From Rhizobium sp. (lineage in GTDB: Bacteria; Pseudomonadota; Alphaproteobacteria; Rhizobiales; Rhizobiaceae), in NCBI GenBank assembly GCA_003527225.1, contig DPXQ01000044.1:171239-235238 (forward strand): a stretch of DNA of 64,000 bases, given 5' to 3'. The first letter of the stretch is position 1. The number at the start of each line of letters is the position of its first letter. The translations under genes and the position numbers were made by a program. Shown one piece after another: positions 9,516 through 18,225 of the stretch. The notes beneath the pieces were generated by a model that searched no databases, had not been told where the DNA came from, and worked only from the letters and a program-made list of their open reading frames with translations.

Positions 9516-10481
9516 GTGGCAGTCTATACCGACATCAACGAGGTCGATCTCAAGGCCTTTCTTCAGCAGTATGACGCGGGCGAACTGCTCTCCTACAAGG
9601 GCATTGCCGAGGGCGTCGAAAACTCGAACTTCCTGCTGCATACCGATCGCGGCGCGCTGATCCTGACGCTCTATGAAAAGCGGGTGGAAAAGAACGACCT
9701 GCCGTTCTTCCTCGGGCTCATGCACCATCTCGCCGATCGGGGCTTGTCCTGCCCGTTGCCGCTGCCGCGCAAGGACGGCGCCCTCCTGGGCGAGCTCTCC
9801 GGCCGGCCGGCGGCGCTGATCTCCTTCCTGGAGGGCATGTGGCTGAGAAAGCCGGAGGCAAAGCATTGCCGCGAAGTCGGCAAGGCGCTGGCCGCCATGC
9901 ATGTCGCCGGCGAAGGCTTCGCGCTGAAGCGCCCCAATGCGCTGTCGCTTGCCGGCTGGCAGGAGCTCTGGGCGAAGTCGCAAGCCCGCGCCGACGAGGT
10001 CGAGACGGGGCTTGAGGCCGAGATTGGCGGCGAGCTTGCCTTCCTGGCCGCGCATTGGCCGGCGGGCCTGCCGGAAGGCGTCATCCATGCCGATCTCTTT
10101 CCCGACAACGTCTTCTTCCTCGGTGACGAGCTGTCGGGCCTGATCGATTTCTATTTCGCCTGCAACGACTTCCTCGTCTACGACCTGTCGATCTGCCTCA
10201 ACGCCTGGTGCTTCGAGAAGGACGGCGCCTACAACATCACCAAGGGCATGGCGATGATCGAGGGTTACCAGTCGGTGCGTCCATTGTCCGCGGCGGAGAT
10301 CGAAGCTCTGCCGATCCTGTCGCGCGGCTCGGCGCTGCGCTTCTTCCTCACCCGGCTCTACGACTGGCTAACGACGCCGGCCGGCGCGCTCGTGGTCAAG
10401 AAGGACCCGCTGGAATACCTGAAGAAATTGCGCTTCCACCGCCAGGTGGCGTCGAGCGCCGAATACGGGCTCGAGATCTGA
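9516..10481 (+). CDS. thrB: Homoserine kinase
   Basis: ThrB phosphorylates homoserine for threonine synthesis. This is the aminoglycoside-phosphotransferase-fold type found in alphaproteobacteria: [24 protein letters not shown] near the N terminus, then the catalytic loop [13 protein letters not shown] and metal motif GLIDFYFAC. The GTG start at 9516 gives the usual N terminus ([15 protein letters not shown]) and 321 residues. The stop overlaps the rnhA start (TGATG). Its product feeds ThrC, encoded at 20.2 kb. Confidence 0.95.
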   Translation: MAVYTDINEVDLKAFLQQYDAGELLSYKGIAEGVENSNFLLHTDRGALILTLYEKRVEKNDLPFFLGLMHHLADRGLSCPLPLPRKDGALLGELSGRPAALISFLEGMWLRKPEAKHCREVGKALAAMHVAGEGFALKRPNALSLAGWQELWAKSQARADEVETGLEAEIGGELAFLAAHWPAGLPEGVIHADLFPDNVFFLGDELSGLIDFYFACNDFLVYDLSICLNAWCFEKDGAYNITKGMAMIEGYQSVRPLSAAEIEALPILSRGSALRFFLTRLYDWLTTPAGALVVKKDPLEYLKKLRFHRQVASSAEYGLEI

Positions 10482-10924
10482 TGAAGCATGTCGATATCTA
10501 TACGGACGGGGCTTGCTCGGGCAATCCCGGTCCCGGCGGCTGGGGCGCGGTATTGCGCTACAACGGCGTCGAGAAGGAACTGTTCGGCGGAGAGGCGGAG
10601 ACCACCAACAACCGCATGGAGTTGCTGGCGGCCATTTCGTCGCTCAACGCGCTGAAGCACCCTTGCGAGATCGATCTCCATACGGACAGCAAATACGTCA
10701 TGGACGGCATTTCGAAGTGGATATTCGGCTGGAAGAAGAACGGCTGGAAGACTGCCGACAAGAAGCCGGTGAAGAATGCCGAGCTATGGCAGGCACTGGA
10801 CGAAGCGAGAAGCCACCACAAGGTGACGTGGCATTGGGTCAAGGGCCATGCCGGCCATCCGGAAAACGAGCGCGCCGACGAACTCGCGCGCCTCGGCATG
10901 GAGCCGTTCAAGAAGGGCCGCTGA
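10481..10924 (+). CDS. rnhA: Ribonuclease HI
   Basis: RNase HI cleaves the RNA strand of RNA-DNA hybrids. The 147-residue protein has the family length and the catalytic residues D9, E47, D69 and D133, the last in ENERADELA, plus the His loop around GHAGHPENE. Its ATG overlaps the thrB stop, so it is translationally coupled to an unrelated amino-acid gene, an arrangement common in rhizobia. Confidence 0.96.
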   Translation: MKHVDIYTDGACSGNPGPGGWGAVLRYNGVEKELFGGEAETTNNRMELLAAISSLNALKHPCEIDLHTDSKYVMDGISKWIFGWKKNGWKTADKKPVKNAELWQALDEARSHHKVTWHWVKGHAGHPENERADELARLGMEPFKKGR

Positions 10925-11025
10925 CAGGCGGCGGGGTGTGAGAATCGGCAGGCGGGACAATTGGCCGCTTGCCAAAGCCGGCTGCGACTCTATTGTCTGG
11001 CCAAAAGCCACGAGGGGAGGTGTCG

Positions 11026-11334
11026 ATGATCCGCCATTGCGTATTCCTGCGCTTCAAGACGGCCACACAGACTGCCGAGAAACAGGCGATCTATGACGGC
11101 ATCACCGCGCTCAAGGAGATCATCCCCGGCATCGTGGATGTCAAATGCGGACCGAACGTCTCGCCCGAAGGACTGAACGGCGGTTTCCTCGACGGCTTTA
11201 TCGTCACTTTCGAGGATGCCATGGTGCGCGACTACTACCTCAAGCATCCCGATCACATCGCTGTGGGCGACCGGATCGTTCAGGCGACCGATGGCGGCCT
11301 GTCGGGTGTGCTGGTTTTCGACATGGAAGTATAA
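11026..11334 (+). CDS. Dabb (stress-responsive A/B barrel) domain protein
   Basis: The 102-residue protein starts with MIRHCVFLRFK and contains ALKEIIPGI and HPDHIAVGDRI, typical of the Dabb dimeric ferredoxin-like barrel. No enzyme role can be read from the sequence. GAGGGGAGG before ATG 11026 sets the start. It lies just left of the inverted-repeat-bounded clpP cassette, which probably separates it from its former neighbour, the peroxiredoxin. Confidence 0.85.
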   Translation: MIRHCVFLRFKTATQTAEKQAIYDGITALKEIIPGIVDVKCGPNVSPEGLNGGFLDGFIVTFEDAMVRDYYLKHPDHIAVGDRIVQATDGGLSGVLVFDMEV

Positions 11335-11337
11335 GAA

Positions 11338-11358
11338 GGCGGCGGATCGCTCTGCCGC
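11338..11358. repeat. 21-base direct repeat, left copy
   Basis: This stretch directly after the Dabb stop matches 13081-13101 at 19 of 21 positions in the same orientation. Both copies can form a GC-rich hairpin. They lie outside the inverted repeats that bound the clpP cassette. Confidence 0.5.
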
Positions 11359-11501
11359 TCCTGACCCACATGTGGAAACCCACGGTGTTAGGACGCGCTA
11401 TCCGCTAGCGGCATGGACGTCGCGGACGGTTTCGCTTGCCGAGAATATCTCGGTGAAGCATTCCGAATGTCCAACCGTCGTAGAACATCCGATTTTGCGC
11501 C

Positions 11502-11523
11502 GTCGCAAAATTCAGTCGCAAGA
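11502..11523 (+). repeat. Left terminal inverted repeat of the clpP cassette
   Basis: It matches the reverse complement of 13033-13054 at 20 of 22 bases; the two mismatches are adjacent. It also forms part of a local hairpin: ATTTTGCG (11492-11499) pairs with CGCAAAAT (11504-11511). Confidence 0.65.
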
Positions 11524-11554
11524 TTGATTCAAAGCTCGGGAATTTCGCGACAGG

Positions 11555-12166
11555 CTACAGGCTGGCCGTGTCTTCCCGAACCTTTAGAATACGGTCGATA
11601 AGACCCCATTCCAATGCTTCTTCCGCCGTCATGAAGCGGTCGCGATCCATCCCGCGCTCAAAGTCTTCATAGGAGCGTCCGCAATGCTCCGCGTAGAGCC
11701 GCGTCATGCGCTGCTTGGTCTTCAGAATTTCTTCGGCATGAATCAGCATGTCGGAAGCCTGCCCTTGGAAGCCACCGGATGGCTGGTGAATGAGGATACT
11801 GGCATTGGGCAATGCAGCTCTTTCGCCGGCCTCGCCTGCCATCAGCAGGAACGATCCCATTGAACGGGCCGTCCCCATGCACAGTGTATGAACCGGCGCC
11901 CGGATGAAGCGCATGGTGTCGTACATGGCGAGGCCACTGGTCACGACGCCGCCCGGAGAATTGATGTAAAGATTGATCGGCTTCTTTGGATTCTCGGCCT
12001 CGAGGAATAGTAACTGCGCGCAGACCAGAGCGGAAACGGCATCGTTGACCTCGCCGTTGACGAAGATGATGCGTTCGCGCAGAAGGCGGGAGTAAATGTC
12101 AAAAGACCGCTCCCCTCTGCTGGATTGTTCTATGACCATAGGGACGAGTTGCATAGCTTCGCGCAT
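11555..12166 (-). CDS. ClpP-like serine protease subunit (paralog)
   Basis: ClpP forms the barrel peptidase of Clp ATP-dependent proteases. This 203-residue protein keeps the fold motifs [30 protein letters not shown] and [13 protein letters not shown]. The catalytic triad is plausible: Ser in [11 protein letters not shown], His in ILIHQPSGG and Asp in GMDRDRFM. It differs from the usual GQAASMG around the nucleophile, suggesting a secondary ClpP rather than the housekeeping one. No Clp ATPase is nearby. It is the last gene of the inverted-repeat-bounded cassette, with GGAG before ATG 12166. Confidence 0.88.
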   Translation of the reverse strand: MREAMQLVPMVIEQSSRGERSFDIYSRLLRERIIFVNGEVNDAVSALVCAQLLFLEAENPKKPINLYINSPGGVVTSGLAMYDTMRFIRAPVHTLCMGTARSMGSFLLMAGEAGERAALPNASILIHQPSGGFQGQASDMLIHAEEILKTKQRMTRLYAEHCGRSYEDFERGMDRDRFMTAEEALEWGLIDRILKVREDTASL

Positions 12167-12212
12167 CGGCGAACTCCAATCTTCCAGAAATTAAAGGGGA
12201 GAGCTTGCCGCG

Positions 12213-12572
12213 TCAGGCGGCGAGCATGAGGGGCGGGGTGTTGCTGTTCGCGGCCGTTTTCGCCATCCGGTCAAGCCTCGCGTCGGTTAGCTCGTGGATA
12301 ATGCGCAGGCGGGTGCCGCCAGTCGCGTTCGGGACGATCGTGAACGTCACCGTGCTTTCAAGGAAAGGTGGAGCGTCGTCGCGCAGGCTATAACGGACTT
12401 CCTCGCCAGGTGTGATAGTGGTCGGGGCGGGATCGGCCAAAGCGTCTTTCGGCAACCAGTTTTCCCGAAATTCCGGAATGCTGATTGCACGCCAGACCTT
12501 TTGCGGCGGTTCATCCAGATCGAATTCCAGTTCGATGCCGTCTTTCTGCTCCTTGGCCTTTCTATCGTTCAT
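12213..12572 (-). CDS. SRPBCC / AHSA1-type ligand-binding protein
   Basis: The 119-residue protein has the START-like AHSA1 pattern: IELEFDLDEPPQKVWRAISIPE, ENWLPKD and a C-terminal helix. Such proteins bind hydrophobic ligands or act as cofactors, and are often paired with an ArsR regulator; the ligand is unknown. ATG 12572 overlaps the stop of the arsR gene (ATGA), so the two are translationally coupled. Confidence 0.85.
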   Translation of the reverse strand: MNDRKAKEQKDGIELEFDLDEPPQKVWRAISIPEFRENWLPKDALADPAPTTITPGEEVRYSLRDDAPPFLESTVTFTIVPNATGGTRLRIIHELTDARLDRMAKTAANSNTPPLMLAA

Positions 12573-12883
12573 TGGTCCATATCCTTCAGCAAGACCTTGA
12601 GAGCTTCGATGCGGGCAGGCCAGTAGGCGCGATATTTCGCCAACCATTGTGCGATGAGAGCCAGCCCCTCCGGATCGACTTCGTAATTCACGAAACGCCC
12701 CTGTCGCTCTTCCCTCACGAGCTTTGCGCTCCGCAGAACTGCGAGGTGTTGCGACATTGCCGGCTGGCTGATCTCCATGCCCTCGCGCAAGGCGCTGGCG
12801 TTCATGCTCCCTGCCGCCAGCTTCTCAAAGATCGCGCGGCGGGTCGGGTCGGCCAAAGCTCGGAAAAAGTCATTCTCGATCAT
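12569..12883 (-). CDS. ArsR-family regulator paired with the SRPBCC protein
   Basis: The 104-residue winged-helix protein has FFRALADPTRRAIFEKLA, the recognition helix ISQPAMSQHLAVLRSAKLV and the wing EERQGRFVNYEVDP. It lacks the metal-binding Cys motif ELCVCDL of arsenic sensors. ArsR/SRPBCC pairs of this kind are common. A palindrome at 12891-12908, just before the start, is its likely operator, so it would repress its own operon and perhaps the clpP paralog. Confidence 0.9.
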   Translation of the reverse strand: MIENDFFRALADPTRRAIFEKLAAGSMNASALREGMEISQPAMSQHLAVLRSAKLVREERQGRFVNYEVDPEGLALIAQWLAKYRAYWPARIEALKVLLKDMDQ

Positions 12884-12890
12884 GTCGACA

Positions 12891-12908
12891 CATAAGCACG
12901 TACTTATG
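12891..12908. promoter_or_regulatory. Palindromic ArsR operator
   Basis: CATAAG (12891-12896) and CTTATG (12903-12908) flank six bases. The site ends 8 bases before the arsR start codon and has the ATAA...TTAT shape of ArsR/SmtB operators. Confidence 0.65.
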
Positions 12909-13032
12909 CGATTCGCAAGCCTATTTCGAGGCAGCTTTCTGTTGTCGCAAAATTTTTAACATTCGCGACGAATTCGCCATCATTGAAAGGCGGGGGCATT
13001 TCTGCCGCAAAAGCCAGACGCAAAAGTACGAG

Positions 13033-13054
13033 TCTTGCGACTGATATTTGCGAC
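13033..13054 (-). repeat. Right terminal inverted repeat of the clpP cassette
   Basis: This is the reverse-complement partner of 11502-11523. A second partial copy in opposite orientation at 12943-12951 closes a 113-base AT-richer segment (12943-13055) without a gene. Confidence 0.65.
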
Positions 13055-13080
13055 AGAGAGAATTCCACATTCAGGTTAGG

Positions 13081-13101
13081 GGCGGCGTATCGCTCCGCCG
13101 C
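13081..13101. repeat. 21-base direct repeat, right copy / hairpin
   Basis: It matches 11338-11358 at 19 of 21 positions. GCGGCG (13082-13087) can pair with CGCCGC (13096-13101), so it may also end the peroxiredoxin transcript on the minus strand, although no T-run is present. Confidence 0.45.
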
Positions 13102-13125
13102 ACACTCTGATCCGACCGTGCAATA

Positions 13126-13611
13126 TCAGAGCTGTTCGATCATCGCTGCAGCTGCCGAAACGGTCGCCTGGCCGGGGTTCTCCTCGACGTTCAGCGACTT
13201 CATCACACCGTCCTCGACCAGCATCGAGTAGCGCTTGGAGCGCACACCGAGACCGCCGGCGGAAAGGTCGGCATCGAGGCCGAGCGCCTTGGTGAAGGCG
13301 GCGTCCCAGTCGGCCAGGAAGTGGATCTTGCCCATCCCGCCGCTCTGCTGCGCCCAGGCGCCCATCACATGCCAGTCGTTGACCGAGATGACCGCAATGT
13401 CATCCACACCGCGTGCCAGGATCGCGTCGCGGTTTTCCAGGTAACCCGGCAGGTGATTGAGGGTGCAGGTCGGGGTAAACGCGCCCGGCACCGCGAACAG
13501 CACGACCTTCTTGCCCTTGAAGAGTTCGTCGGTCGTGATTTCGACAGCGCCGTCGGCCGTCTTTTCCTTGAATGTCGCCGAAGGCAGGCGGTCGCCGATT
13601 GCGATGGTCAT
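13126..13611 (-). CDS. Peroxiredoxin (Prx5 / type II family)
   Basis: The 161-residue protein reduces peroxides through its peroxidatic Cys49 in PGAFTPTC, the Prx5-family motif. C49 is its only cysteine, so it is a 1-Cys type that must be reduced by an outside thiol such as glutathione or glutaredoxin. The start ATG 13611 follows GAGGAGAATTCC on the minus strand. Confidence 0.93.
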   Translation of the reverse strand: MTIAIGDRLPSATFKEKTADGAVEITTDELFKGKKVVLFAVPGAFTPTCTLNHLPGYLENRDAILARGVDDIAVISVNDWHVMGAWAQQSGGMGKIHFLADWDAAFTKALGLDADLSAGGLGVRSKRYSMLVEDGVMKSLNVEENPGQATVSAAAAMIEQL

Positions 13612-13680
13612 GGAATTCTCCTCGCTGGTTTCTGGCGTGCCGGGTTCGGCGCGCCGCTCGCCGCGAAATATAGATTGACG

Positions 13681-14526
13681 CTAGTCAAAGGCAAGCGTGG
13701 TTTCCATGGCCCGTTCGCCGGAAATGACCAGCACGCCCCACTTCTTTCCTGCTGCCTTGTAGTTATTCGGAAGCTTGCCGATCGGCATGTCGACGACGAG
13801 GTCGCCGTTGGCGGCTTCCGTGGCGCTATGATCCATGAAAGCGTATCCGCTCGGACCGGTGATGATGATCTGCGGGGCCTTGGCCGATTTCTCCGGCAAG
13901 GCCAGAACGAGGCGAAGCTGTTTCATGTCGGGGCTGAGCGCGTGTTCCTTGACCGCGAACGAGGCGGAAGGCTGTTCGGGAAGGAGCGCGCGCGCGGTGG
14001 AAACGATTTCTGCACCGTCGTCTGCCTTTTCGTCCCCTGCCGGAAGCGCGAGCGAAAACTCAGCCTGGAACGGGATGCAGATATTGTTGCAGAGGCCGAT
14101 AAAGGCCGAGGCGGTGAGTTTCGCATCCTTGCCCGGGGGCGGGCCGGCAAGCGTCAGCGGCAGGGTGACTGGAGCGTCGTAACCGATGTCGTGGACCGGG
14201 CCGTCATCGATCCTCTTCGGCACCGGAAAGGCCATCGCCTCGAGCTGGAAAGGGCTGCCGGGCGAGATGGTGACTGCTGGCGGAATGCCGCTGTCGCCGG
14301 GCTCGCGCCAATAGGTGATCCAGCCGGGCGCGGGCTCGATCTGCAGCGCGGCCTGTCTCGTGCCGTCCGGCTCGGCCGGAAGGACGACGAGGCGCATCCT
14401 GCCACCCTCATTGGTGGCCCAGGTGCTCGTCTCGGCGTGTGCCAGCGAGGCGACCCCGAGGGTGCTCATACAGATGGCTGCTGCAAGTCCGGCACCGCGG
14501 TATATCGACAAAAATCCTGTCATCAT
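13681..14526 (-). CDS. Periplasmic DsbD N-terminal-like protein
   Basis: The 281-residue protein has a signal peptide ending at SLAHA and a domain like the N-terminal alpha part of thiol-disulfide reductase DsbD, with WREPGDSGIPP and the two-cysteine motif GLCNNICIP (about residues 150). DsbD-alpha passes electrons to periplasmic partners, but no DsbD membrane domain is nearby, so its electron source is unknown. Either of two adjacent ATGs (14526, 14523) could be the start. It is divergent from yqgE. Confidence 0.78.
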   Translation of the reverse strand: MMTGFLSIYRGAGLAAAICMSTLGVASLAHAETSTWATNEGGRMRLVVLPAEPDGTRQAALQIEPAPGWITYWREPGDSGIPPAVTISPGSPFQLEAMAFPVPKRIDDGPVHDIGYDAPVTLPLTLAGPPPGKDAKLTASAFIGLCNNICIPFQAEFSLALPAGDEKADDGAEIVSTARALLPEQPSASFAVKEHALSPDMKQLRLVLALPEKSAKAPQIIITGPSGYAFMDHSATEAANGDLVVDMPIGKLPNNYKAAGKKWGVLVISGERAMETTLAFD

Positions 14527-14691
14527 GCCCTGGCATTTAGTGCAACTGGCCGGGTTCTGCCAGTAACGCTTTATCGATTGTGATCATTTTCAGTTGAATG
14601 ATCGACCGCTATGCCCCATCTTCTTCGATATGAGACGTTCGGAGACAGCGCGCGGCGCCCGATAGCCTCCGGGGAGGCAGCTGGAGGTAGT

Positions 14692-15297
14692 ATGGCTCTC
14701 TCGACACTGACGAAGGATCGCGAACGGGGCTTCCTCGACGGCCAGTTGCTGATCGCGATGCCCGCCATGGCCGACGGCAATTTCTCCCGCTCGGTCGTCT
14801 ATATCTGCGCCCATTCTCCCGCCGGCGCCATGGGCTTCATCATCAACCGTCCGCAACCGATGACCTTTGTCGACGTGCTTCTCCATCTCGACCTGATCGA
14901 TCGCAAGGATGCGATCATGTTGCCGGAATATGCCCGCGAGTTCCCTATCCAGTCCGGCGGACCGGTCGAAAACGGCCGCGGCTTCGTGCTCCATAGCGAC
15001 GACTACCTGAGCGATTCCAGCATTCCCGTCAGCGACGATATTTCCCTGACCGGAACCCTCGACATTATCCGCGCCATCTCCGACGGACGCGGTCCCCGCC
15101 GCGCGACCATGCTGCTCGGCTATGCAGGTTGGGGACCGGGGCAGCTTGAGTTCGAGATCGCCAACAATGGCTGGCTGAACTGCCCGGCGACCGAGGACAT
15201 CATTTTCGACCGCGCCCTGGAGGGCAAGTACGAGCGTGCGCTGGCGCTGATGGGCGTGAACGCAGCCATGCTCTCGACCGATGCCGGGCACGCCTGA
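14692..15297 (+). CDS. YqgE/AlgH family protein (DUF179)
   Basis: The 201-residue protein has the family motifs [34 protein letters not shown] and [16 protein letters not shown]. The family is widespread and its molecular function is not settled. ATG 14692 follows CTGGAGGTAGT and gives the normal N terminus. It stands alone between divergent and convergent neighbours. Confidence 0.93.
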   Translation: MALSTLTKDRERGFLDGQLLIAMPAMADGNFSRSVVYICAHSPAGAMGFIINRPQPMTFVDVLLHLDLIDRKDAIMLPEYAREFPIQSGGPVENGRGFVLHSDDYLSDSSIPVSDDISLTGTLDIIRAISDGRGPRRATMLLGYAGWGPGQLEFEIANNGWLNCPATEDIIFDRALEGKYERALALMGVNAAMLSTDAGHA

Positions 15298-15312
15298 CGC
15301 GCCGTTCTCCTT

Positions 15313-18225
15313 TTACGCCCTCTTCGTCAGCGGAAAGCGCTCGCGGAGCATCCGCTGGACGGAGTCCGCGCCGATTGGCGGGCCGAACAGGAAGCTCTGG
15401 CCGTACTGGCAGCCGAGCTTGGCAAGCTCGGCGGAATCTTCTTCCGTTTCGATCCCCTCGGCCACGACGCTCATGCCGAGTTCGCGGGCCATGGAAATGA
15501 CCGATCGCAGCATCACTTCCCGCTTTTCGCTCTCGTCGCACACAAGTGCCTTGTCGAGCTTGATGGTATCGAACGGGAACCGCGTCAGATAGGCGAGTGA
15601 CGAATAGCCGGTGCCGAAATCGTCGAGCGCGAGGCTGATGCCGGTATCCTTGAGCTTGCCGAGCACGAGCCGCGCCTGTTCCGGATTTTCCATCATCACC
15701 GTTTCGGTGAGTTCCAGCTTGATCCGGTTCGGCTCGCATTGGGTCTTGGCAAGCATCGCCCGGACGTCGTTGTAGAGTTCGCTGCTGAGCAGTTGCGCAC
15801 TCGACAGATTGACCGAGACGAAGACCGGGATCTCGCCCGTCTGCTTTTCCCAGTCCATGAGGTCTGCGGTCGCGCGCTCGAGCGCGAACATGCCGAGCGG
15901 CTCTATGAGGTCGGACATTTCGGCAATCGGGATGAAATCCGAAGGCGGAATATTGCCCTTCTTCGGGTGGTCCCAACGCATCAGCGCCTCGAAGCCGGCA
16001 ATCTCGCCATCCTCCAGCCGCACGATCGGCTGATAGACGACCGACAGTTCCTTGCGCTCGATGGCGCGCCGGAGATCGGTTTCGAGTTGGAGCCGATCCG
16101 TTCCCGATGTGCGGAAGGCGGGGCGGAACGGCTCGACGCGGTTGCCTCCGGCTCGCTTCGCCCTGAACATCGCAAGCTCGGCATCGCTGAGCAGGCCGCT
16201 TGCATTCTCCTGCTGGTCGACCCACGAAACGAGCCCGATAGAGGCCGTCAGAATGATCTCGCGATTGGAGAAATTGATCGGCACCATGATCGCCTTGCTG
16301 ACCGCATCCGCGAAATCGGCGACCTTTGCCGGGTCACGCTCGGAAACCAGGATGAGGCCGAACTGGTCGCCGGCAAGCCGCGCCAGCGTGTCCTGGGGTT
16401 TCAGCAGGCGGCGCAGTCGCCGCGTCAGCGCGATGAGGATGTTGTCGCCGGCGGCGATGCCGAGACTGTCGTTCACCAGCTTGTAGCGGTCGATATCGAT
16501 CGCCATGACGGTCGGGCGGATATTGTCGCCGTCTGGTGTCAGCGTCAGCACCGATTGCAGGCGGTCGAGAAACACCTCCCGGTTCGGAAGGCCGGTCAGG
16601 TTGTCGTGCATCGCATCCTGCATCAGCCGGTCGATCGAGTTCTTCTGCTCGGTCACGTCGACAATGGTTCCGACGCAGCGGATGACCTCACCGTTCGAGC
16701 CGAGCACGGGCCGCGCACGGATCTGAAGCCAGTGAAAGTGGCCATCCTCTGCACGGATGCGGAATTCGTGATTGAGGCGGCCCTTGCGGTGTTCCAGCAG
16801 CACGTCGAGCGTGGCGCGGAAGCGGTCGCGGTCGTCCGGATGCAGCCGCGGAAGCCAGTTGCGCGCAGGGCCATGCATGGTTCCGGGCGAAAGACCGAGG
16901 CGCAGCGATATGTCGGGGCTCGTCACGACCCGGTCGCGCGCCACGTCCCAGTCCCAGACCGTGTCGCCGGAGCCGGTCAGTGCCAGCGACTGGCGTTCGA
17001 GATCGGAAAAGAGGCCCTGCTGGTAGGCGCCGCCGGCAAAGGCGTGCTGCATGACGGTGAAGCCGATCAAGAGCACGATCAGGACCAGGCCGCCTCCGAG
17101 CGCCGGCTGGATGATGTCGTTGTCGAGCTGCCCGGTGACCGTCATCCAGCCGCCGAAGAGCCAGACGAGGAGCAGCGCCCAGGTCGGCACGAGCAGAATG
17201 GCGCGGTCGTAGCGGTTGAAGCCGAGATAGACGATCAGGGCAATGCCGGCCGTCGCGGTCAGCGCGAAAGAGAGGCGGGCGATGCCCGAGGCGATCGAGG
17301 GATCGTAGATGGCGACCCCGAAAAGCAGGCCGAGGCAGAGAATCCAGGCAAAGGTCGCATAGCCGAGATGCACATGCCAGCGATTGAGGTTGAGATAGGT
17401 GAAGAGGAAGATGACAAGGCTCGATGCGAGCGCCACTTCCGCACCCGCCCGCCACATTCGCTGGTCGCCGGCGGTGATGCTGATCAGTTTCTCGAGAAAG
17501 CCGAAATCGACGCAGATATAGGCGAGCACCGCCCAGGCCAGCGCCGCCGCGGCCGGCAGCATCGACGTGCCCTTGACCACGAAGAGGATAGTGAGAAACA
17601 CCGCGAGCAGACCGGCGATGCCGAGCACGATCCCGCGATAGAGCGTGAAGGCGTTGACGGTGTCCTTGTAGGCGTTTGGCTCCCAGAGATAGATCTGCGG
17701 CAGGTTCGGCGTCGCAAGCTCGGCGACGAAGGTGATGACGGCGCCCGGATTGAGGGTGATGCGGAAGACATCGGCCTCCTCGCTAGGCTGCCGGTCGAGA
17801 GCAAAGCCCTCCGACGGGGTAATTGCGATGATGCGTTGGGAACCGAGATCGGGCCAGAACATTTTCGAATTCGCGAGCCGGAAATGCGGCGCGACGATCA
17901 CGCGTTCGAGCTGTTCTTCGGACACATTGGCGAGAGCAAAGACCGCCCAGTCGCCCTGATGGTTCTCCGAACTCGATCTTACCTCGATGCGCCGGCGGAT
18001 GCCGTCGGCACCGGCGGCGGTCGAAACCTGGAAGGCCTCTCCCTGGTTGGTATAGATTTCCGTTGTCGCGGTGAGATCAAGAGCTGTGTCGTCGCGGGAG
18101 ATCTTGACCGGCTCGGCGGCGAGGGCGGCCGATGCGAGAAGGCTGATCAGCGCACACAGCGCGGCAGCGATCAGGCCCGTCAGCCGCCAGCCGGGCGTCG
18201 GGTACTCTTTCCGGTTCGGCGTCAT
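15313..18225 (-). CDS. Membrane GGDEF-EAL protein with 7TM sensor and PAS domain
   Basis: The 970-residue protein has a signal peptide, a periplasmic DISMED2-like domain (about 40-165), seven membrane helices (about 175-400), a PAS domain with PAC segment, a GGDEF domain and an EAL domain. The GGDEF active-site motif reads AGDQF, so cyclase activity is doubtful. The EAL part keeps FEALMRW, LELTET and LDDFGTGYSS, so cyclic-di-GMP hydrolysis is likely. ATG 18225 overlaps the stop of the upstream GNAT gene (ATGA). Confidence 0.9.
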   Translation of the reverse strand: MTPNRKEYPTPGWRLTGLIAAALCALISLLASAALAAEPVKISRDDTALDLTATTEIYTNQGEAFQVSTAAGADGIRRRIEVRSSSENHQGDWAVFALANVSEEQLERVIVAPHFRLANSKMFWPDLGSQRIIAITPSEGFALDRQPSEEADVFRITLNPGAVITFVAELATPNLPQIYLWEPNAYKDTVNAFTLYRGIVLGIAGLLAVFLTILFVVKGTSMLPAAAALAWAVLAYICVDFGFLEKLISITAGDQRMWRAGAEVALASSLVIFLFTYLNLNRWHVHLGYATFAWILCLGLLFGVAIYDPSIASGIARLSFALTATAGIALIVYLGFNRYDRAILLVPTWALLLVWLFGGWMTVTGQLDNDIIQPALGGGLVLIVLLIGFTVMQHAFAGGAYQQGLFSDLERQSLALTGSGDTVWDWDVARDRVVTSPDISLRLGLSPGTMHGPARNWLPRLHPDDRDRFRATLDVLLEHRKGRLNHEFRIRAEDGHFHWLQIRARPVLGSNGEVIRCVGTIVDVTEQKNSIDRLMQDAMHDNLTGLPNREVFLDRLQSVLTLTPDGDNIRPTVMAIDIDRYKLVNDSLGIAAGDNILIALTRRLRRLLKPQDTLARLAGDQFGLILVSERDPAKVADFADAVSKAIMVPINFSNREIILTASIGLVSWVDQQENASGLLSDAELAMFRAKRAGGNRVEPFRPAFRTSGTDRLQLETDLRRAIERKELSVVYQPIVRLEDGEIAGFEALMRWDHPKKGNIPPSDFIPIAEMSDLIEPLGMFALERATADLMDWEKQTGEIPVFVSVNLSSAQLLSSELYNDVRAMLAKTQCEPNRIKLELTETVMMENPEQARLVLGKLKDTGISLALDDFGTGYSSLAYLTRFPFDTIKLDKALVCDESEKREVMLRSVISMARELGMSVVAEGIETEEDSAELAKLGCQYGQSFLFGPPIGADSVQRMLRERFPLTKRA

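Larger units (their letters stand above)
11501..13055. mobile_element. Inverted-repeat-bounded cassette carrying clpP, SRPBCC and arsR genes
   Basis: The outer ends are imperfect inverted repeats: 11502-11523 matches the reverse complement of 13033-13054 at 20 of 22 positions, based on GTCGCAAA followed by TCAGTCGCAAGA. Inside each end lies a second, oppositely oriented partial copy. On the left, GTCGCAAAATT (11502-11512) faces AATTTCGCGAC (11541-11551). On the right, TGTCGCAAA (12943-12951) faces TTTGCGACA (13047-13055). There is no transposase and no visible target-site duplication. It resembles a passenger cassette between two miniature inverted-repeat elements, as in composite Tn3-derived miniature elements; that assignment is inference. 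Confidence 0.55.

Noticed and set aside
11496..13060. Target-site duplication around the clpP cassette
   Set aside because: The five bases outside each inverted repeat (TGCGC and GAGAG) differ, so no duplication can be claimed.
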